64,000 bases of DNA, taken from Punica granatum (Eukaryota; Streptophyta; Magnoliopsida; Myrtales; Lythraceae). A program made the translations under genes and the position numbers. Each line of letters opens with the position of its first letter. The stretch's first letter is position 1. Positions 33,801 through 44,236 of the stretch are shown piece after piece. Where the stretch lies: positions 20,684 to 84,683 of the forward strand of contig NW_022204087.1 in NCBI RefSeq assembly GCF_007655135.1. Direction: 5' to 3'. The notes below the pieces were generated by a model. It did no database searches. It was given only the letters and a program-made list of their open reading frames with translations, and had not been told where the DNA came from.

Positions 33801-35824
33801 ATTATTCGGCCTAGGGGTCAGGCCCGACCCGCATGGCAAACAGGTGCAGAAAGATAACAAGCAACAGGTTAATAACAGACAAAGTGTTTGTTATTGTCTT
33901 GTTTACGTGAATTAACAGATTATTAACCCAGGGGTGTTTTTGCAAGCAAATGCCATATGCTAAACAATCAAACATGTGCCAACGTTTTAGCATTCGGCTT
34001 TGTTTTGAGAACTTGACAAAGAGAGTCAAATCTCAAGTGTGTGGATCGCTTTTACAGTTGTTCTGTATTGTGACACTGAATTACCACTGAATTAACCAAA
34101 CTCGTGTTTTGACTCTAGATTTGGAATCTAGAATTCCTCCTAACCATTATCTAGTGTTTGGTTAGGTCGAGTGAAAGGTTAATCAGCATTTCACAGGTTT
34201 TCTGACAATGATCAACTGTTCTAGTTACCCGAGTCTATGTTAGGATAGCAGAAACTCATCAGTTAGATAAGAAAAGGCTATGCAGATGAACCTGCACCTG
34301 AACAGGTAGCCCGTTCTTATCCCGTACTGTAGTGTTTCTATTATGCTAACCCTAAAGATGTCGCGGGTTGTGAAAAGATGATTTTGCCCTTTATTTGAAA
34401 ATGGTTTTTCAGAAAAAAGGGGAAACATCACAGTGCGGGCCACCTCGGCCTGTAGCCGGTGTCGACCGATTCCCTGGATCATCCAGGGTTGTGCAAGAAC
34501 CCTGAAAAAGCCAAAGAATCGGTTGATCTGTCCGGAAGTGATCCAGAAAGATCTTCCGTATCTTGACATGAGTTACCTGGAATCAAGTGAAAACTCAAGT
34601 TGAGACACAAAAGCCCTTTTTAGACGTCCATGCCACGTCGGACCGCGCGTTTCGGGTTTTGAAATTGATAAGTTTAAAAAGGGCACCAACATCCTTTGAC
34701 GACTCGTCGACGCGAGTTATCAGTTAATGTCCAATTCGGGTAAACTTTATCAGTATGAAGTGAGTTTAATCGTGTGAGCGTCCCGATTAACCGTTTGTGG
34801 AATTAATGCTTAAGGGTTGTGCCGAATGCATTAATTGTGAAAACGATTCGCGACTCGACGACCAAGACGATTCCATAAGGATCGAGAATAATTTGGTCCA
34901 ATAACCGAAACTATCCTCATAACCAAATGGACCCGAATGAGTTATCGATACTCGAATCCATGCATGCTTTGTTTAAAAGAGTCTTTACATGATATTTTAA
35001 TATGGGAATCGTAAAGACATTGAAGTAAAACTTCACATCATCCGATCAACAAATTAAACTTGAGATAAGGAATTCATTCTTGACTCAAGGAAGGCCAAGA
35101 AGCCCTCGGCTTCATCTTGTGAAGGGTGGCCGAAGGTTCTCATGGCTCTATCCGAGTCACGAACGATTTCCTAATCGTGGTTTAATTATTTCTCGCATGC
35201 TCAAACATCGACCGTGATAAATAGCACCCTTTTTTAACAAAAGCCGGCGTTATCACGATTTGTTTAGCTCATTCAAACATACAAACATTCACAAACGTGT
35301 TAATTAAGGAAAAGGATAACATAACACCGGCTTCATGCATGCAATAATGATAAACAAACTCGGAAATTAACTTGAATAGGCTAAGGAGACCGATCTTAAC
35401 CCGAAAAGAGCAATTTAAATCTCAACCCTCTCCTTTAGAGAATTGGCCGAGACTTAATGTGCCATAATAGGGTCGGGATAGTCTTCTTTATGATGATCCA
35501 AGCCCCTTTCCGACATGGTAGCAAGTCCTAAGATAGTGTACGTGTATAATATAACATAACATTGCATAAAAATTAAATCTTGTGAATGAAACATGCATGA
35601 AAACACCATAATACTCCATAGCCATGCAAAAATATAAAAAGTCCTAACTCCTCTAAGTCGAAAGTGTTTTACCTAGCCTCGGAATACGAGGAAAGAGTCG
35701 GGGAAGTGTTTGAGAGTCGGGTGACTCGGTGGAACCTTTAAAAGGGTATTCGGGTGCAAGGATGGACGTGCACGGGCACGGTCGAGCACGGTGACGGGAG
35801 CTAGTGGGCACGGACAGGCGCTGG

Positions 35825-36515
35825 TGGTGGGCGCGGGTGTGCGCGGTGACAGGCACGGGCGTGCGCGGATGACAGGCACGGGCGTGCGCGGGTGACGGGC
35901 ACGGGCGTGCGCGGGTGACGGGCGGCGGGCGTGCGCGGGTGACGGGGCGGGTGCGCTGGTGACGGGCGCGGGCGTGCGCGGGTGACGGGCGCGGGCGTGC
36001 GCTGGTGACGGGCGCGGGGTGCGCTATTGACGGGCGCTGGCGTGCGGCGGCGATGGGCGCGGGCGTGCGCTGGTGACGGGCGCGGGCGTGCGCTGGTGAC
36101 GGGCGCGGGCGTGCGCGGGTGACGCCTGGTGACGGATGCTGGCTGCGCTCGTGACGCCTGGCTGCGGATGCTGGCTGCGCTCGTGACGGGCGCGGCGTGC
36201 GCTGGTGACGGCGGCGCGGCGTGCGCTGGTGACGGGCGCGGGCGTGCGCTCGGTGACGCCTAGCTGCGGATGCGGGCTGCGCTCGGTGACGGGCGCGGCG
36301 TGCGCTGGTGACGGGCGCGGGCGTGCGCTGGTGACGGGAGCGGGCGTGCGCTGGTGACGGGCGCGGGCGTGCGCGGGTGATGGGCGCGGGAGTGCGCGGG
36401 TGACGGGCGCGGCGTGCGCTGGTGACGGGCGCTGGCTGCGCTCGGTGACGCCTGGCTGCGGATGCTGGCTGCGCTCGGTGACGCCTGGCTGCGCTCGGTG
36501 ACGCCTGGTGACGGG
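35825..36515. repeat. GC-rich 23-bp minisatellite in the Ogre 3' LTR
   Basis: About 690 bp of degenerate tandem repeats of a unit near gtgacgggcgcgggcgtgcg plus ctg. It is extremely CpG-rich in otherwise AT-leaning sequence. The copy in the 5' LTR (about 53105-53640) is roughly 150 bp shorter and more scrambled. Confidence 0.88.
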
Positions 36516-38450
36516 CACTGTTCACCCGAGAGCTCCAACTTCACCCGAAATGATCCAAAATGATAAGCAAACGACTCCAAACTAAAAAACTGGGTTCAGA
36601 AATGGAATCCTTGGGTCCGAAACATGTCGTCTATGAAGTTTGAAGAATTTTGGATATAAGTCGGAATAGTGCCCGCTATGGATCCCGACCTAAACTCCAA
36701 AGCTATTTGGCTTGATTCTTGATTTTCATGAATTCTTTGCTTGCTGCTGGTTCCTAAGGAGTTGAGAGCATTTTCTAGAGGGAGAAACTAGCAAGATGAG
36801 GTGTGCTTCATCCATGATTAGCTTAATCACAAATAGGCAATATATATGTGAAGCTAATGAGCAATTAAGCAAAACAAAGCACCATTAAGGGCCTCATTAA
36901 TGAAGGTCGGTTGCCCTAATGGAGATGAGGATGAATGTCATCCAAGTATCTTGATGAGGAAGAGCCAAGAAGCATTAATGGAGGTGGAGTTAATGGCTTG
37001 AGTGTTGACTTGGAAGACCAAAGATATTTTGGGCTAGGTGAAGGCAAGAGAGGAAAGGGGAAAAGGCCGAAAAGTTTGGGGCAAAGGGCGGTTGCCCTTG
37101 GGCAGCCCGTGGGTCCCACGGCTTGTGAGGAGAAACCGGGAAAAGACTCGGGTCTCGATTGGTCGCGTATTCGAAGTTCGTGGTTCGAATTGAACGTCGA
37201 ATTGTCGGTATACGCGTGAAAACGGAGTTAATGAGCCCAAGATTGACATTTTCTATTGAGAAATGTCCCGGATGTGTGTGGGGCTCGGGAGCCGATTTTG
37301 CCCATTGCAAGTGATCGGGGCGAAGTTGTCCGCTTCTGACAGCATATCCCGTGTCTGCATCTCATGTTGGTCATTTTGGCATAAGTTGTCAAACCACGTG
37401 AACAATCATCCCTTAAGCCGGTAATGCTAACGTGGGGCCGGAGACGTCCTAGGAGGCCGAGACTGGTTTTCTCAAGGTGACTTCTGAGTTGCTTGGGCAC
37501 TCCGGAGATTACTGTAATCTCTGTTTGTCAAGATTAGACCTCCAAGGACTTGAAGAGTGTATCTGAGACCTCTAAAGCACTGTTTGAGAGATCTAGATGA
37601 GTTGTGTGAATTATTCCGACGACTCCACATTGAGCCTTGAGAAGGCTAGCATTGTGTAACGTAAGCATTCGGCGTCAAATTTCCCCAAAGAGGACCTCCG
37701 GATATGGATTTCCACTGAAAATGGTCATTTCCGCTCTTCGGAGGTTACTCGGGAAACCGCGAAGGGTTTTGCTGTCTGTTTTGCCCAATTGTGAATGTCT
37801 GCTAGAGTTTTCTGGGCAATGTTGTATGAACTTCGTTTGCCGTAATTCCATCAGACCCTTCTCCGGCTATGCTCTTCTGAAGAGGGGTATGCTTGTTTTG
37901 CCGTTCGGAAGTCATTTGAAGTGTCTGTGTGACTTCCAAAAGACAATCTGAAGCGTTGTTCCTACTCTGTGTGCTGATGGGGCATGGCCGCGTCTGATAT
38001 TTGGAATTAACTTTTCTCCAGGAAATCGGCATTTTTGGACTTCCACTGAAAAGTTGTCTGTATACAGAAAGTTGTTCTGTATAGAACAGATGATTTGCAA
38101 AATGCCTTTGGGACACTTTTCATCTATTTGGCACTGGTGTGGATTTTTGGAGTCCAATATTCACTATCTTCCGATGACCGAGCGAACTATCGGAAAATAG
38201 TGCCGTCCGTGTAATACACTGAAAACGCCGGTTTTGGACATTGTTGAGTTCTTTGGTCGCTCTGTTCCCCTTTGGTGACCCCTAGAGTCCTTCTGTCATG
38301 TCCATGGGCCATTTGCTCAATTTTGCCAACTTGAGGATGAATAGTGATTTCTTGCTCTGCCGAGCCGTTTTCTGTATTCTGCTCAAGTCGTGGCTTGGGT
38401 CATTGCTAATATCATTGTTTGGAATGGTGAGCCAAAATGGGGTGCTGACA

Positions 38451-38464
38451 GCTTGCCCCTCTTT
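38451..38464 (-). other. Ogre polypurine tract
   Basis: Minus-strand AAAGAGGGGCAAGC directly before TGTCAGC of the 3' LTR. It is the expected plus-strand priming site. Confidence 0.88.
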
Positions 38465-38659
38465 GACTGCTTGCTCGAGTAGAGGATGCAATCAAAGATT
38501 TCAAAAGCACCCCAGTTTGATAGCAATGATCAAAATGGAATTTCCTATATGGCCCTCTCCTTTTTGTTTTGGATATGTAGGATGTTGTACCTAATAAGAG
38601 GGAATATGGTGAGATGTGCACAATAACATGTAGAGTTCGGAACAAAGCTGAAACAGGCA

Positions 38660-39000
38660 ATTAAAGTCGGGACTGACCCGACGGGGACTGACCCCAATGC
38701 AAGAAAAGTAATCGGGACTAACCCGAAGGGGTTTGCAATATGCACGAAAAGTAATCGGGACTGACCCGAAGGGGTTTGCAATATGCACGAAAAGTAATCG
38801 GGACTGACCCGAAGGGGACTGACCCCAATGCAGGAAAAGTAGTCGGGACTGACCCGAAGGGGACTGCAATATGCACGAAAAGTAATCGGGACTGACCCGA
38901 AGGGGACTGACCCCAATGCAGGAAAAGTAGTCGGGACTGACCCGAAGGGGACTGACCCCAATGCAGGAAAAGTAGTCGGGACTGACCCGAAGGGTTTGCA
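38660..39000. repeat. Minisatellite 1 in the Ogre 3' UTR (43-45 bp units)
   Basis: About eight tandem copies around agtaatcgggactgacccga, ending either in ggtttgcaatatgcacgaaa (43 bp) or in a form with gactgaccccaatgcaggaaa (45 bp). The two forms alternate irregularly. Confidence 0.9.
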
Positions 39001-39160
39001 ATATGCACGGGGCGCATACCGAATGAACTGCATGGTTCAAAGGCGCCTACCCGGTGGACTTGCGAGATGCACGAGCGCTTGCTCGGCGAGTTTGCAATAT
39101 GCACGGGGCGCATACCGAATGAACTGCATGGTTCAAAGGCGCCTACCCGGTGGACTTGCG
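38997..39160. repeat. Minisatellite 2 in the Ogre 3' UTR (96-bp unit, about 1.7 copies)
   Basis: Direct repeat starting at 38997 and 39093 (tgcaatatgcacggggcg). The second copy is incomplete. Its first bases match the end of the 43-bp units, so it seems to have grown from minisatellite 1. Confidence 0.85.
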
Positions 39161-39162
39161 AT

Positions 39163-39498
39163 GTGCACTGCAATCCTGAGAGGGTGCACGCTAATGAAAA
39201 TGCATTGCGGAAATAAATGTGCACTGCGGTCCTGAGAGGGTGCACGCTAATGAAAATGCATTGCGGAAATAAATGTGCACTGCGGTCCTGAGAGGGTGCA
39301 CGCTAATGAAAGTGCATTGCGGAAATAAATGTGCACTGCAGTCCTGAGAGGGTGCACGCTAATGAAAGTGCATTGCGGAAATAAATGTGCACTGCAGTCC
39401 TGAGAGGGTGGACGCTAATGAAAGTGCATTGCGGAAATAAATGTGCACTGCAGTCCTGAGAGGGTGCACGCTAATGAAAGTGCATTGCGGAAATAAAT
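39163..39498. repeat. Minisatellite 3 in the Ogre 3' UTR (six 56-bp units)
   Basis: Six head-to-tail copies starting at 39163, 39219, 39275, 39331, 39387 and 39443, each beginning gtgcactgc and ending gcggaaataaat. Copies differ by one to three substitutions. Each unit contains the inverted pair gtgcac/gtgcac 22 bp apart. Confidence 0.95.
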
Positions 39499-40150
39499 GT
39501 GTGAGAAGTAAATGCAAACACTGGGGAGTGGTGTGAGGTGTGGAAGGAATCATTGTGTTCCTTCCCTCGTTGATTTCGTCCATGTCGCAATCAATGCTGT
39601 GGTGGGACGTTTCATTGCTCGCCAACTGATTGCGATGTAACTGAGTGCCTGGAGTGTTGTCCTGAAGGTCTCTCTTCGGATTTAGACTGTAGTCTTTGGC
39701 ATAAGACAGACATGCATTCGTCAAAAAGAAACTCTTTTCGAGGTTCAAATCCTGCTTCCTGCAACTAGAATCAAAAGGGCTAATAGTGGTTGTCAATCCT
39801 ACTCTATAGCCATAATGAAGATGTATCAAGAAGTCTGAATAATAATGCTTTGGGGATTTGAACATGATGACCATTTAAAGGGGTGGTCGTCTCCCACTAG
39901 ATTGTGACTCGACAAAAGGCTTATATTTACAGAATGGGCTTGACCCGTAGAATTTGCATTAAGGAAAATGGAAGGATTTTGGGATCCTCCATATCAAGGA
40001 TACGACGATTCGACTGCATGTCGAAACGTGTCTTGTGCTGTGAGAGTCAAAGAGAGTTTGCTTGCATCGGAGACTGCCAAACTACTACTTGTTGTCGCTT
40101 CACACTGAGTGTAGCTGTTACTTCATAGTCGAGCTGCCGAAGGCCCCTAA
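39499..40150 (-). other. Ogre 3' UTR, no gene recognised
   Basis: About 650 bp between the minisatellites and the hairpin repeats. No open frame with recognisable protein similarity and no clear repeat. By position it is transcribed untranslated sequence of the element. Confidence 0.6.
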
Positions 40151-40432
40151 CTTTTGCCTAGGTCGCAAGATGCGTGACGACCTAGCGGGGTATTCTTTTA
40201 GACTCTTTTCTCATTTAGAGCTCACCTTTTGCTATGACCGTCCCAATTGGATCTGGTCATACCTCTCGGTTCCTCTAACTTTTGCCTAGAGCGCCTTTTC
40301 GGGTTTTCACTCTAGCGAGGATTTCGCTTTGTACTCTCCTTTTGCCACGATTCCCCTTTTTCGGGATTTTAAACCGTGCCCCTCATTCCCTAATTTTTGC
40401 CTAGGCCGCCTCAAAGAGGTTTTTAACCTAGC
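40151..40432 (-). repeat. Five hairpin repeats in the Ogre 3' UTR
   Basis: Five units, each with a constant (c/a)ttttgc followed by an inverted repeat whose arms change from unit to unit but stay self-complementary. Arms: ctaggtcg/cgacctag (40158-40165 and 40178-40185), tatgacc/ggtcata (40233-40239 and 40255-40261), ctagag/ctctag (40286-40291 and 40310-40315), cacg/cgtg with inner tccc/ggga (40346-40349 and 40375-40378), ctagg/cctag with inner cctc/gagg (40401-40405 and 40427-40431). Spacing is 53-75 bp. They begin about 175 bp downstream of the integrase stop. Confidence 0.75.
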
Positions 40433-40606
40433 GGGAGATTTACTATTTTTCTCTCAGGACAAGTTCAGAGAAAGGGAAAAAGGCAGAAGCGGGGAGTGTA
40501 TTAATAAGCGGAAATGAAAATGCTGGGAGATTGTACATGCGAAGAAAGTAAAGAAATGTAAATGTGCATTTGAGGAAAACATCCAGGTGGAATGAGAGAA
40601 ACACTA

Positions 40607-40960
40607 TCATGGATAGTATTTCTTGAGTGTATCAGCATTGACCGGAAGAGCATTCTCGTTCCCGTCCATATCATTGAGAATGATTGCCCCACCGTCAAAG
40701 ACTTCTTTAACAATGAAGGGACCGTCGTATTTGTAAGCGAATTTGCCCCTGGAATCAGGGGCAATATGCAGAACCTTTCGCAGGACGAGGTCGCCGGGGC
40801 TGAACTCGCGGGGACGAACTTTCTTGTTAAAAGCTCGGGCCATTCTTTGCTGATAGCACTGACCGTGGCAAAGTGCTGTTAGCCGCTTCTCATCAATGAG
40901 ATTGAGCTGTTCGTAGCGTTGCTTTGCCCACTCTGCTTCCTTGAGCTTGGATCGGCAAGG
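40607..40960 (-). pseudogene. pol: Ogre integrase C-terminal domain, out of frame with pol
   Basis: Holds the end of integrase: EWAKQRYEQLNLIDEKRL, then MARAFNKKVRPREFSPGDLV (40843 onward) and a short beta-rich tail ending KKYYP at 40607. It reads in a different frame from the main pol frame because one base is missing near 40955. The domain itself is intact, so the break is either recent or a sequence error. Confidence 0.85.
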
Positions 40961-43900
40961 ATCCTCATAGAGGGAATCTCTACTTCGATTGGAAGAACTG
41001 CTTCCATGCCGTAGACCAAAGAGTATGGGGTTGATCCAGTGGACGAGCGGATAGAAGTCCGATACGCCAAGAGTGCGAATGGGAGCATCTCGTGCCAGTC
41101 TCTGTAATTAACTGTCATCTTTTCGATGATCTTCTTTATGTTCTTGTTTGCTGCCTCTACTGCACCGTTCATTTGTGGACGATACGGAGAGGAGTTGCGG
41201 TGTAGAATCTTGAACTGTGCACAGAGCTCATCGATGAGCTTATTGTTCAAATTCTTGGCGTTGTCTGTGACAAGTGTCGCAGGGACCCCGTAACGTGCAA
41301 TGATGTCACGTCTGAGGAAGCGTGCCACGGTCTTTGCAGTGACTGATGCAAGAGTGATAGCTTCGATCCATTTGGTGAAGTAGTCGATAGCTACCAATAT
41401 GTACAAGTGCCCATTGGATGCTTTGGGGTTAATAGGACCAATCACGTCCATGCCCCACATTGAAAAGGGCCACGGAGCAGCCATTGGATGCAGCTCATTG
41501 GGTGGTGCTCTGATCTGATTTGCGTAAACTTGACACAAGTGACAGTGCCTGACATGTTTGACGCAGTCAGTCTCCATGGTGGACCAGAAGTACCCAAGTC
41601 GCATGAGCTTCTTTGCTAGCATGAGCCCGTTCATATGAGGTCCGCAATTTCCCTCGTGCACTTCTTCCATGAGGCGTTGTGCCTCATTCTCATCAACACA
41701 CCGAAGCAGTGTGGCATCGAAAGAACGGCGGTAAAGGATTTCACCGCTCAGGAAGAAATTTGCTGCAATGCGCCGAAGAGTCCTCCGGTCATGTCGATCG
41801 GTGAATGCTGGGAACTGACCCGTTTGTAGCAAGTGTTTAATGTCTGCGTACCACGGCTTGCCGTCGATAGCGTCGATTACATCGCAATGGGCAGGACCCT
41901 GAGCAATCTCAAATTCGAGGGGCTCGATGAGATTCTCTTTTGTAATGCTAACCATGGAAGCGAGTGTTGCGAGTGCATCAGCGAACTGGTTCTTCATGCG
42001 TGGTGTGTATGTAAATGAGATGTCCTTGAAGTTTTCTGTCAAGTCTTCAAGGTACTCATGATATGGCACCAGTTTTGGATCTTTCGTCTTCCATTGTTTG
42101 AGTGTCTGAAAGATTGTGAGCATGGAATCTCCAAACACTTCAAGCTCCTTGACTTTGAGGTCGATTGCCGCCTGCAAGCCGAGGATACATGCCTCATATT
42201 CGGCTATGTTGTTGGTGCAGGGGAAATCAATCTTCGCTGCAACAGGAAAATGGCGCCCTTCCGGGGATATCAGCACTGCGCCAATCCCTGATCCGGTGGA
42301 ATTAACTGCACCATCGAAGTACATCTTCCATCTGGTGGTTTCCTCCTCACCACTCATTTGGAGGATTTTTTCGTCGGGGAAATCAGAGTCGATCGGTGTG
42401 TCATCGACAATCGGGAATTCTGCTAAATGATCTGCTATCGCTTGGCCCTTGACTGATGTGCGCGACACATATTCGATGTCGTACTCCGTCAGTTGGCAAC
42501 GCCATTTTGCTATGTTCCTCATGGAGGACGGAGTACTAAGCAGATATTTCAAAGGATCTGTCTTCGACAGCAGGCGAACAGTATGGTAGAGAGTGTATTG
42601 CCGGAGTCTCTGCATGACCCACACAAGTGCGCAACACATTTTCTCTATCTCAGGGTAATTGGACTCCCCTTCAGTGAACTTTTTGCTCAAATAATAAATG
42701 GCTCGCTCTGCGTGAGAGGACTCGTCCTTTTGTCCTAACATGCATCCGATGGATTGTCGGCGCACCGTCAAGTACAAAATGAGAGGACGATCAGGTGAAG
42801 GTGGAACTAACACCGGCGGCTGACTTAAATATGCCTTGATGGTATCAAAAGCTTTCTGACACTCATCATCCCATTCGACCGCTGCATTCTTGCGAAGCAA
42901 ACGAAAGAGTGGTTGGCACTTGTCTGTCAAATTTGCGATGAAACGCGCGATGTAATTCAGCCGTCCTAAGAAGCTCCTCACTTCGCGCACTGTCGATGGA
43001 GGGGGCAATTCCATGATCGCTTTAACTTTGTCAGGGTCGACCTTGATGCCTTCCTCACTGACTATAAACCCTAACAATTTCCCTGACTTGACGCCAAATG
43101 TGCATTTTGTTGGGTTAAGTCGGAGTTTGTATTTCTTGAGGCGGTCGAACAATCGTTTGAGGTTAACCAAATGATCTTCTCCTTCTTTGGACTTCGCGAT
43201 CATGTCGTCTACATAGACCTCGATCTCTTTATGCATCATGTCATGAAAGAGAGTGACCATTGCTCGTTGATAGGTTGCCCCGGCATTTTTGAGACCGAAA
43301 GGCATGACCTTGTAGCAAAATGTACCCCACATCGTGATGAATGTGGTCTTGACTTTGTCTTCTTCGGCCATCTGAATCTGATTGTATCCAGAGAAACCGT
43401 CCATGAAGGAGAATTGTGAGTGGCGTGCTGTATTGTCCACCAAGACATCGATGTGTGGCAGCGGAAAATTATCCTTTGGGCTAGCCCTATTGAGATCTCG
43501 GTAGTCGATGCAGACTCTGACTTTCCCATTTTTCTTTTCCACTGGAACAATGTTCGCTACCCATTCAGAGTAATTGCATACCTCCAGGAATCCCGCGTCT
43601 ACTTGCTTGATGACTTCTTCCTTAATGCGTAAGAGAAGGTCAGCTCTTTGACGTCGCAAGTGTTGGCGTTTGGGTGGGAATCTTTCAGTATCGAGTGGGA
43701 GGAAATGCTTTACGATTGAGGGGTCTAGGCCTGGCATATCGGCGTAGGACCAAGCGAAGACCTCCTGGTACTCTGTCAAGAAGTCGATCATTCGGGTCCT
43801 CTGTGCAGAGTCGAGTCCTATTCCGATTCTAAGGGTGCGTGGTTCGTCTGCATTGCCTACGTTGATGTCTTCGGTTGGCTCAACGGAAGTGAGTTGGTGG

Positions 43901-44047
43901 TTTTCGAGACGATGCAAACTCTCTTCTATCTCGGGCACGCGACCATCCTCGTCAAGTCCTTCCCCGAAGTATATGGGTAGGGACTTTCCGAGATGTGTTT
44001 CGAGTGAATCCGAATCGTTATATCCATGATTTGGATTCGATTGGAGC
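40879..44047 (-). CDS. pol: Ogre RT, RNase H, archaeal RNase H and integrase (pol exon 2)
   Basis: Copies element RNA into DNA, degrades the RNA template and inserts the product. Numbering from the ATG at 44053-44055: RT about 130-340 with FMDGFSGYNQIQM (217-229), MPFGLKNAGATYQ (251-263) and catalytic YVDD (281-284). A first RNase H (about 420-545) has lost its leading acidic residue (LYLTVRRQS). A second, archaeal-type RNase H (576-700) has D581, E621, D643 and D693. The integrase finger is H800, H807, C838, C841 and the core is D870, D931 and E967, a perfect D-35-E spacing. The reading frame probably starts at the splice acceptor (44047), not at the ATG inside the intron. A frameshift near 40955 removes the integrase tail. 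Confidence 0.95.
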
Positions 44048-44236
44048 CTGGACATGAAAGTGAATTGTCTTAGAAATTAAAGATGTTAGAAGCGAGTGCA
44101 AGAGAGAATTTAGGGACAGGAAATCAAAAACATGCAGGGATTCTATTAACAAGCCATAACAAAAACCCCTCTTCTTGTCATGTGGCTTATGGCATTGCCG
44201 ACATGCAGGTAGCATTATGTATAAAGACCGTCTTAC
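44048..44236 (-). other. Ogre intron between protease and RT, 189 nt
   Basis: Donor GTAAGA at 44236-44231 and acceptor TTTCATGTCCAG ending at 44048. The protease frame would stop on the TAA inside the donor, and the RT frame has no other upstream connection. Removal of the 189 nt joins the two frames in phase (GT from one side, G from the other, giving valine). A spliced intron at this position is a known trait of Ogre elements, and partial splicing would control the ratio of Gag-protease to full polyprotein. Confidence 0.85.

Larger units (their letters stand above)
32959..38450 (-). repeat. Ogre 3' LTR
   Basis: 5492 bp. Includes three 28-bp repeats at 33727-33800 and the GC-rich minisatellite at about 35825-36515. 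No protein gene is recognised inside; long minus-strand frames over the minisatellite are compositional. The low end (tgtacgg) abuts the target duplication and the high end (gctgaca) abuts the polypurine tract. Confidence 0.93.

Noticed and set aside
35653..36525. Minus-strand 290-codon frame rich in R, A, P, H (also 52940-53644)
   Set aside because: Translation of the GC-rich 23-bp minisatellite. All frames are open because of composition, and copies in the two LTRs do not agree.
36935..37219. Plus-strand 94-codon frame near the Ogre LTR end (also 54055-54435)
   Set aside because: Both strands are open here. It lies within the LTR and the frame is broken differently in the two copies, so no evidence of a gene.
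38545..39245. Overlapping minus-strand frames with SGQSRLLF-type repeats
   Set aside because: Translations of minisatellites 1 and 2 in the 3' UTR; three frames are open at once.
39163..39498. Regular 56-bp repeats that could be mistaken for a CRISPR array
   Set aside because: Units are contiguous without spacers, in a plant retrotransposon 3' UTR with no cas genes.
40879..44055. Caulimovirus-type (pararetroviral) origin for the RT/RNase H gene
   Set aside because: An integrase with HHCC finger and D-35-E core, LTRs, a primer site and a target duplication identify an LTR retrotransposon. There is no movement protein.
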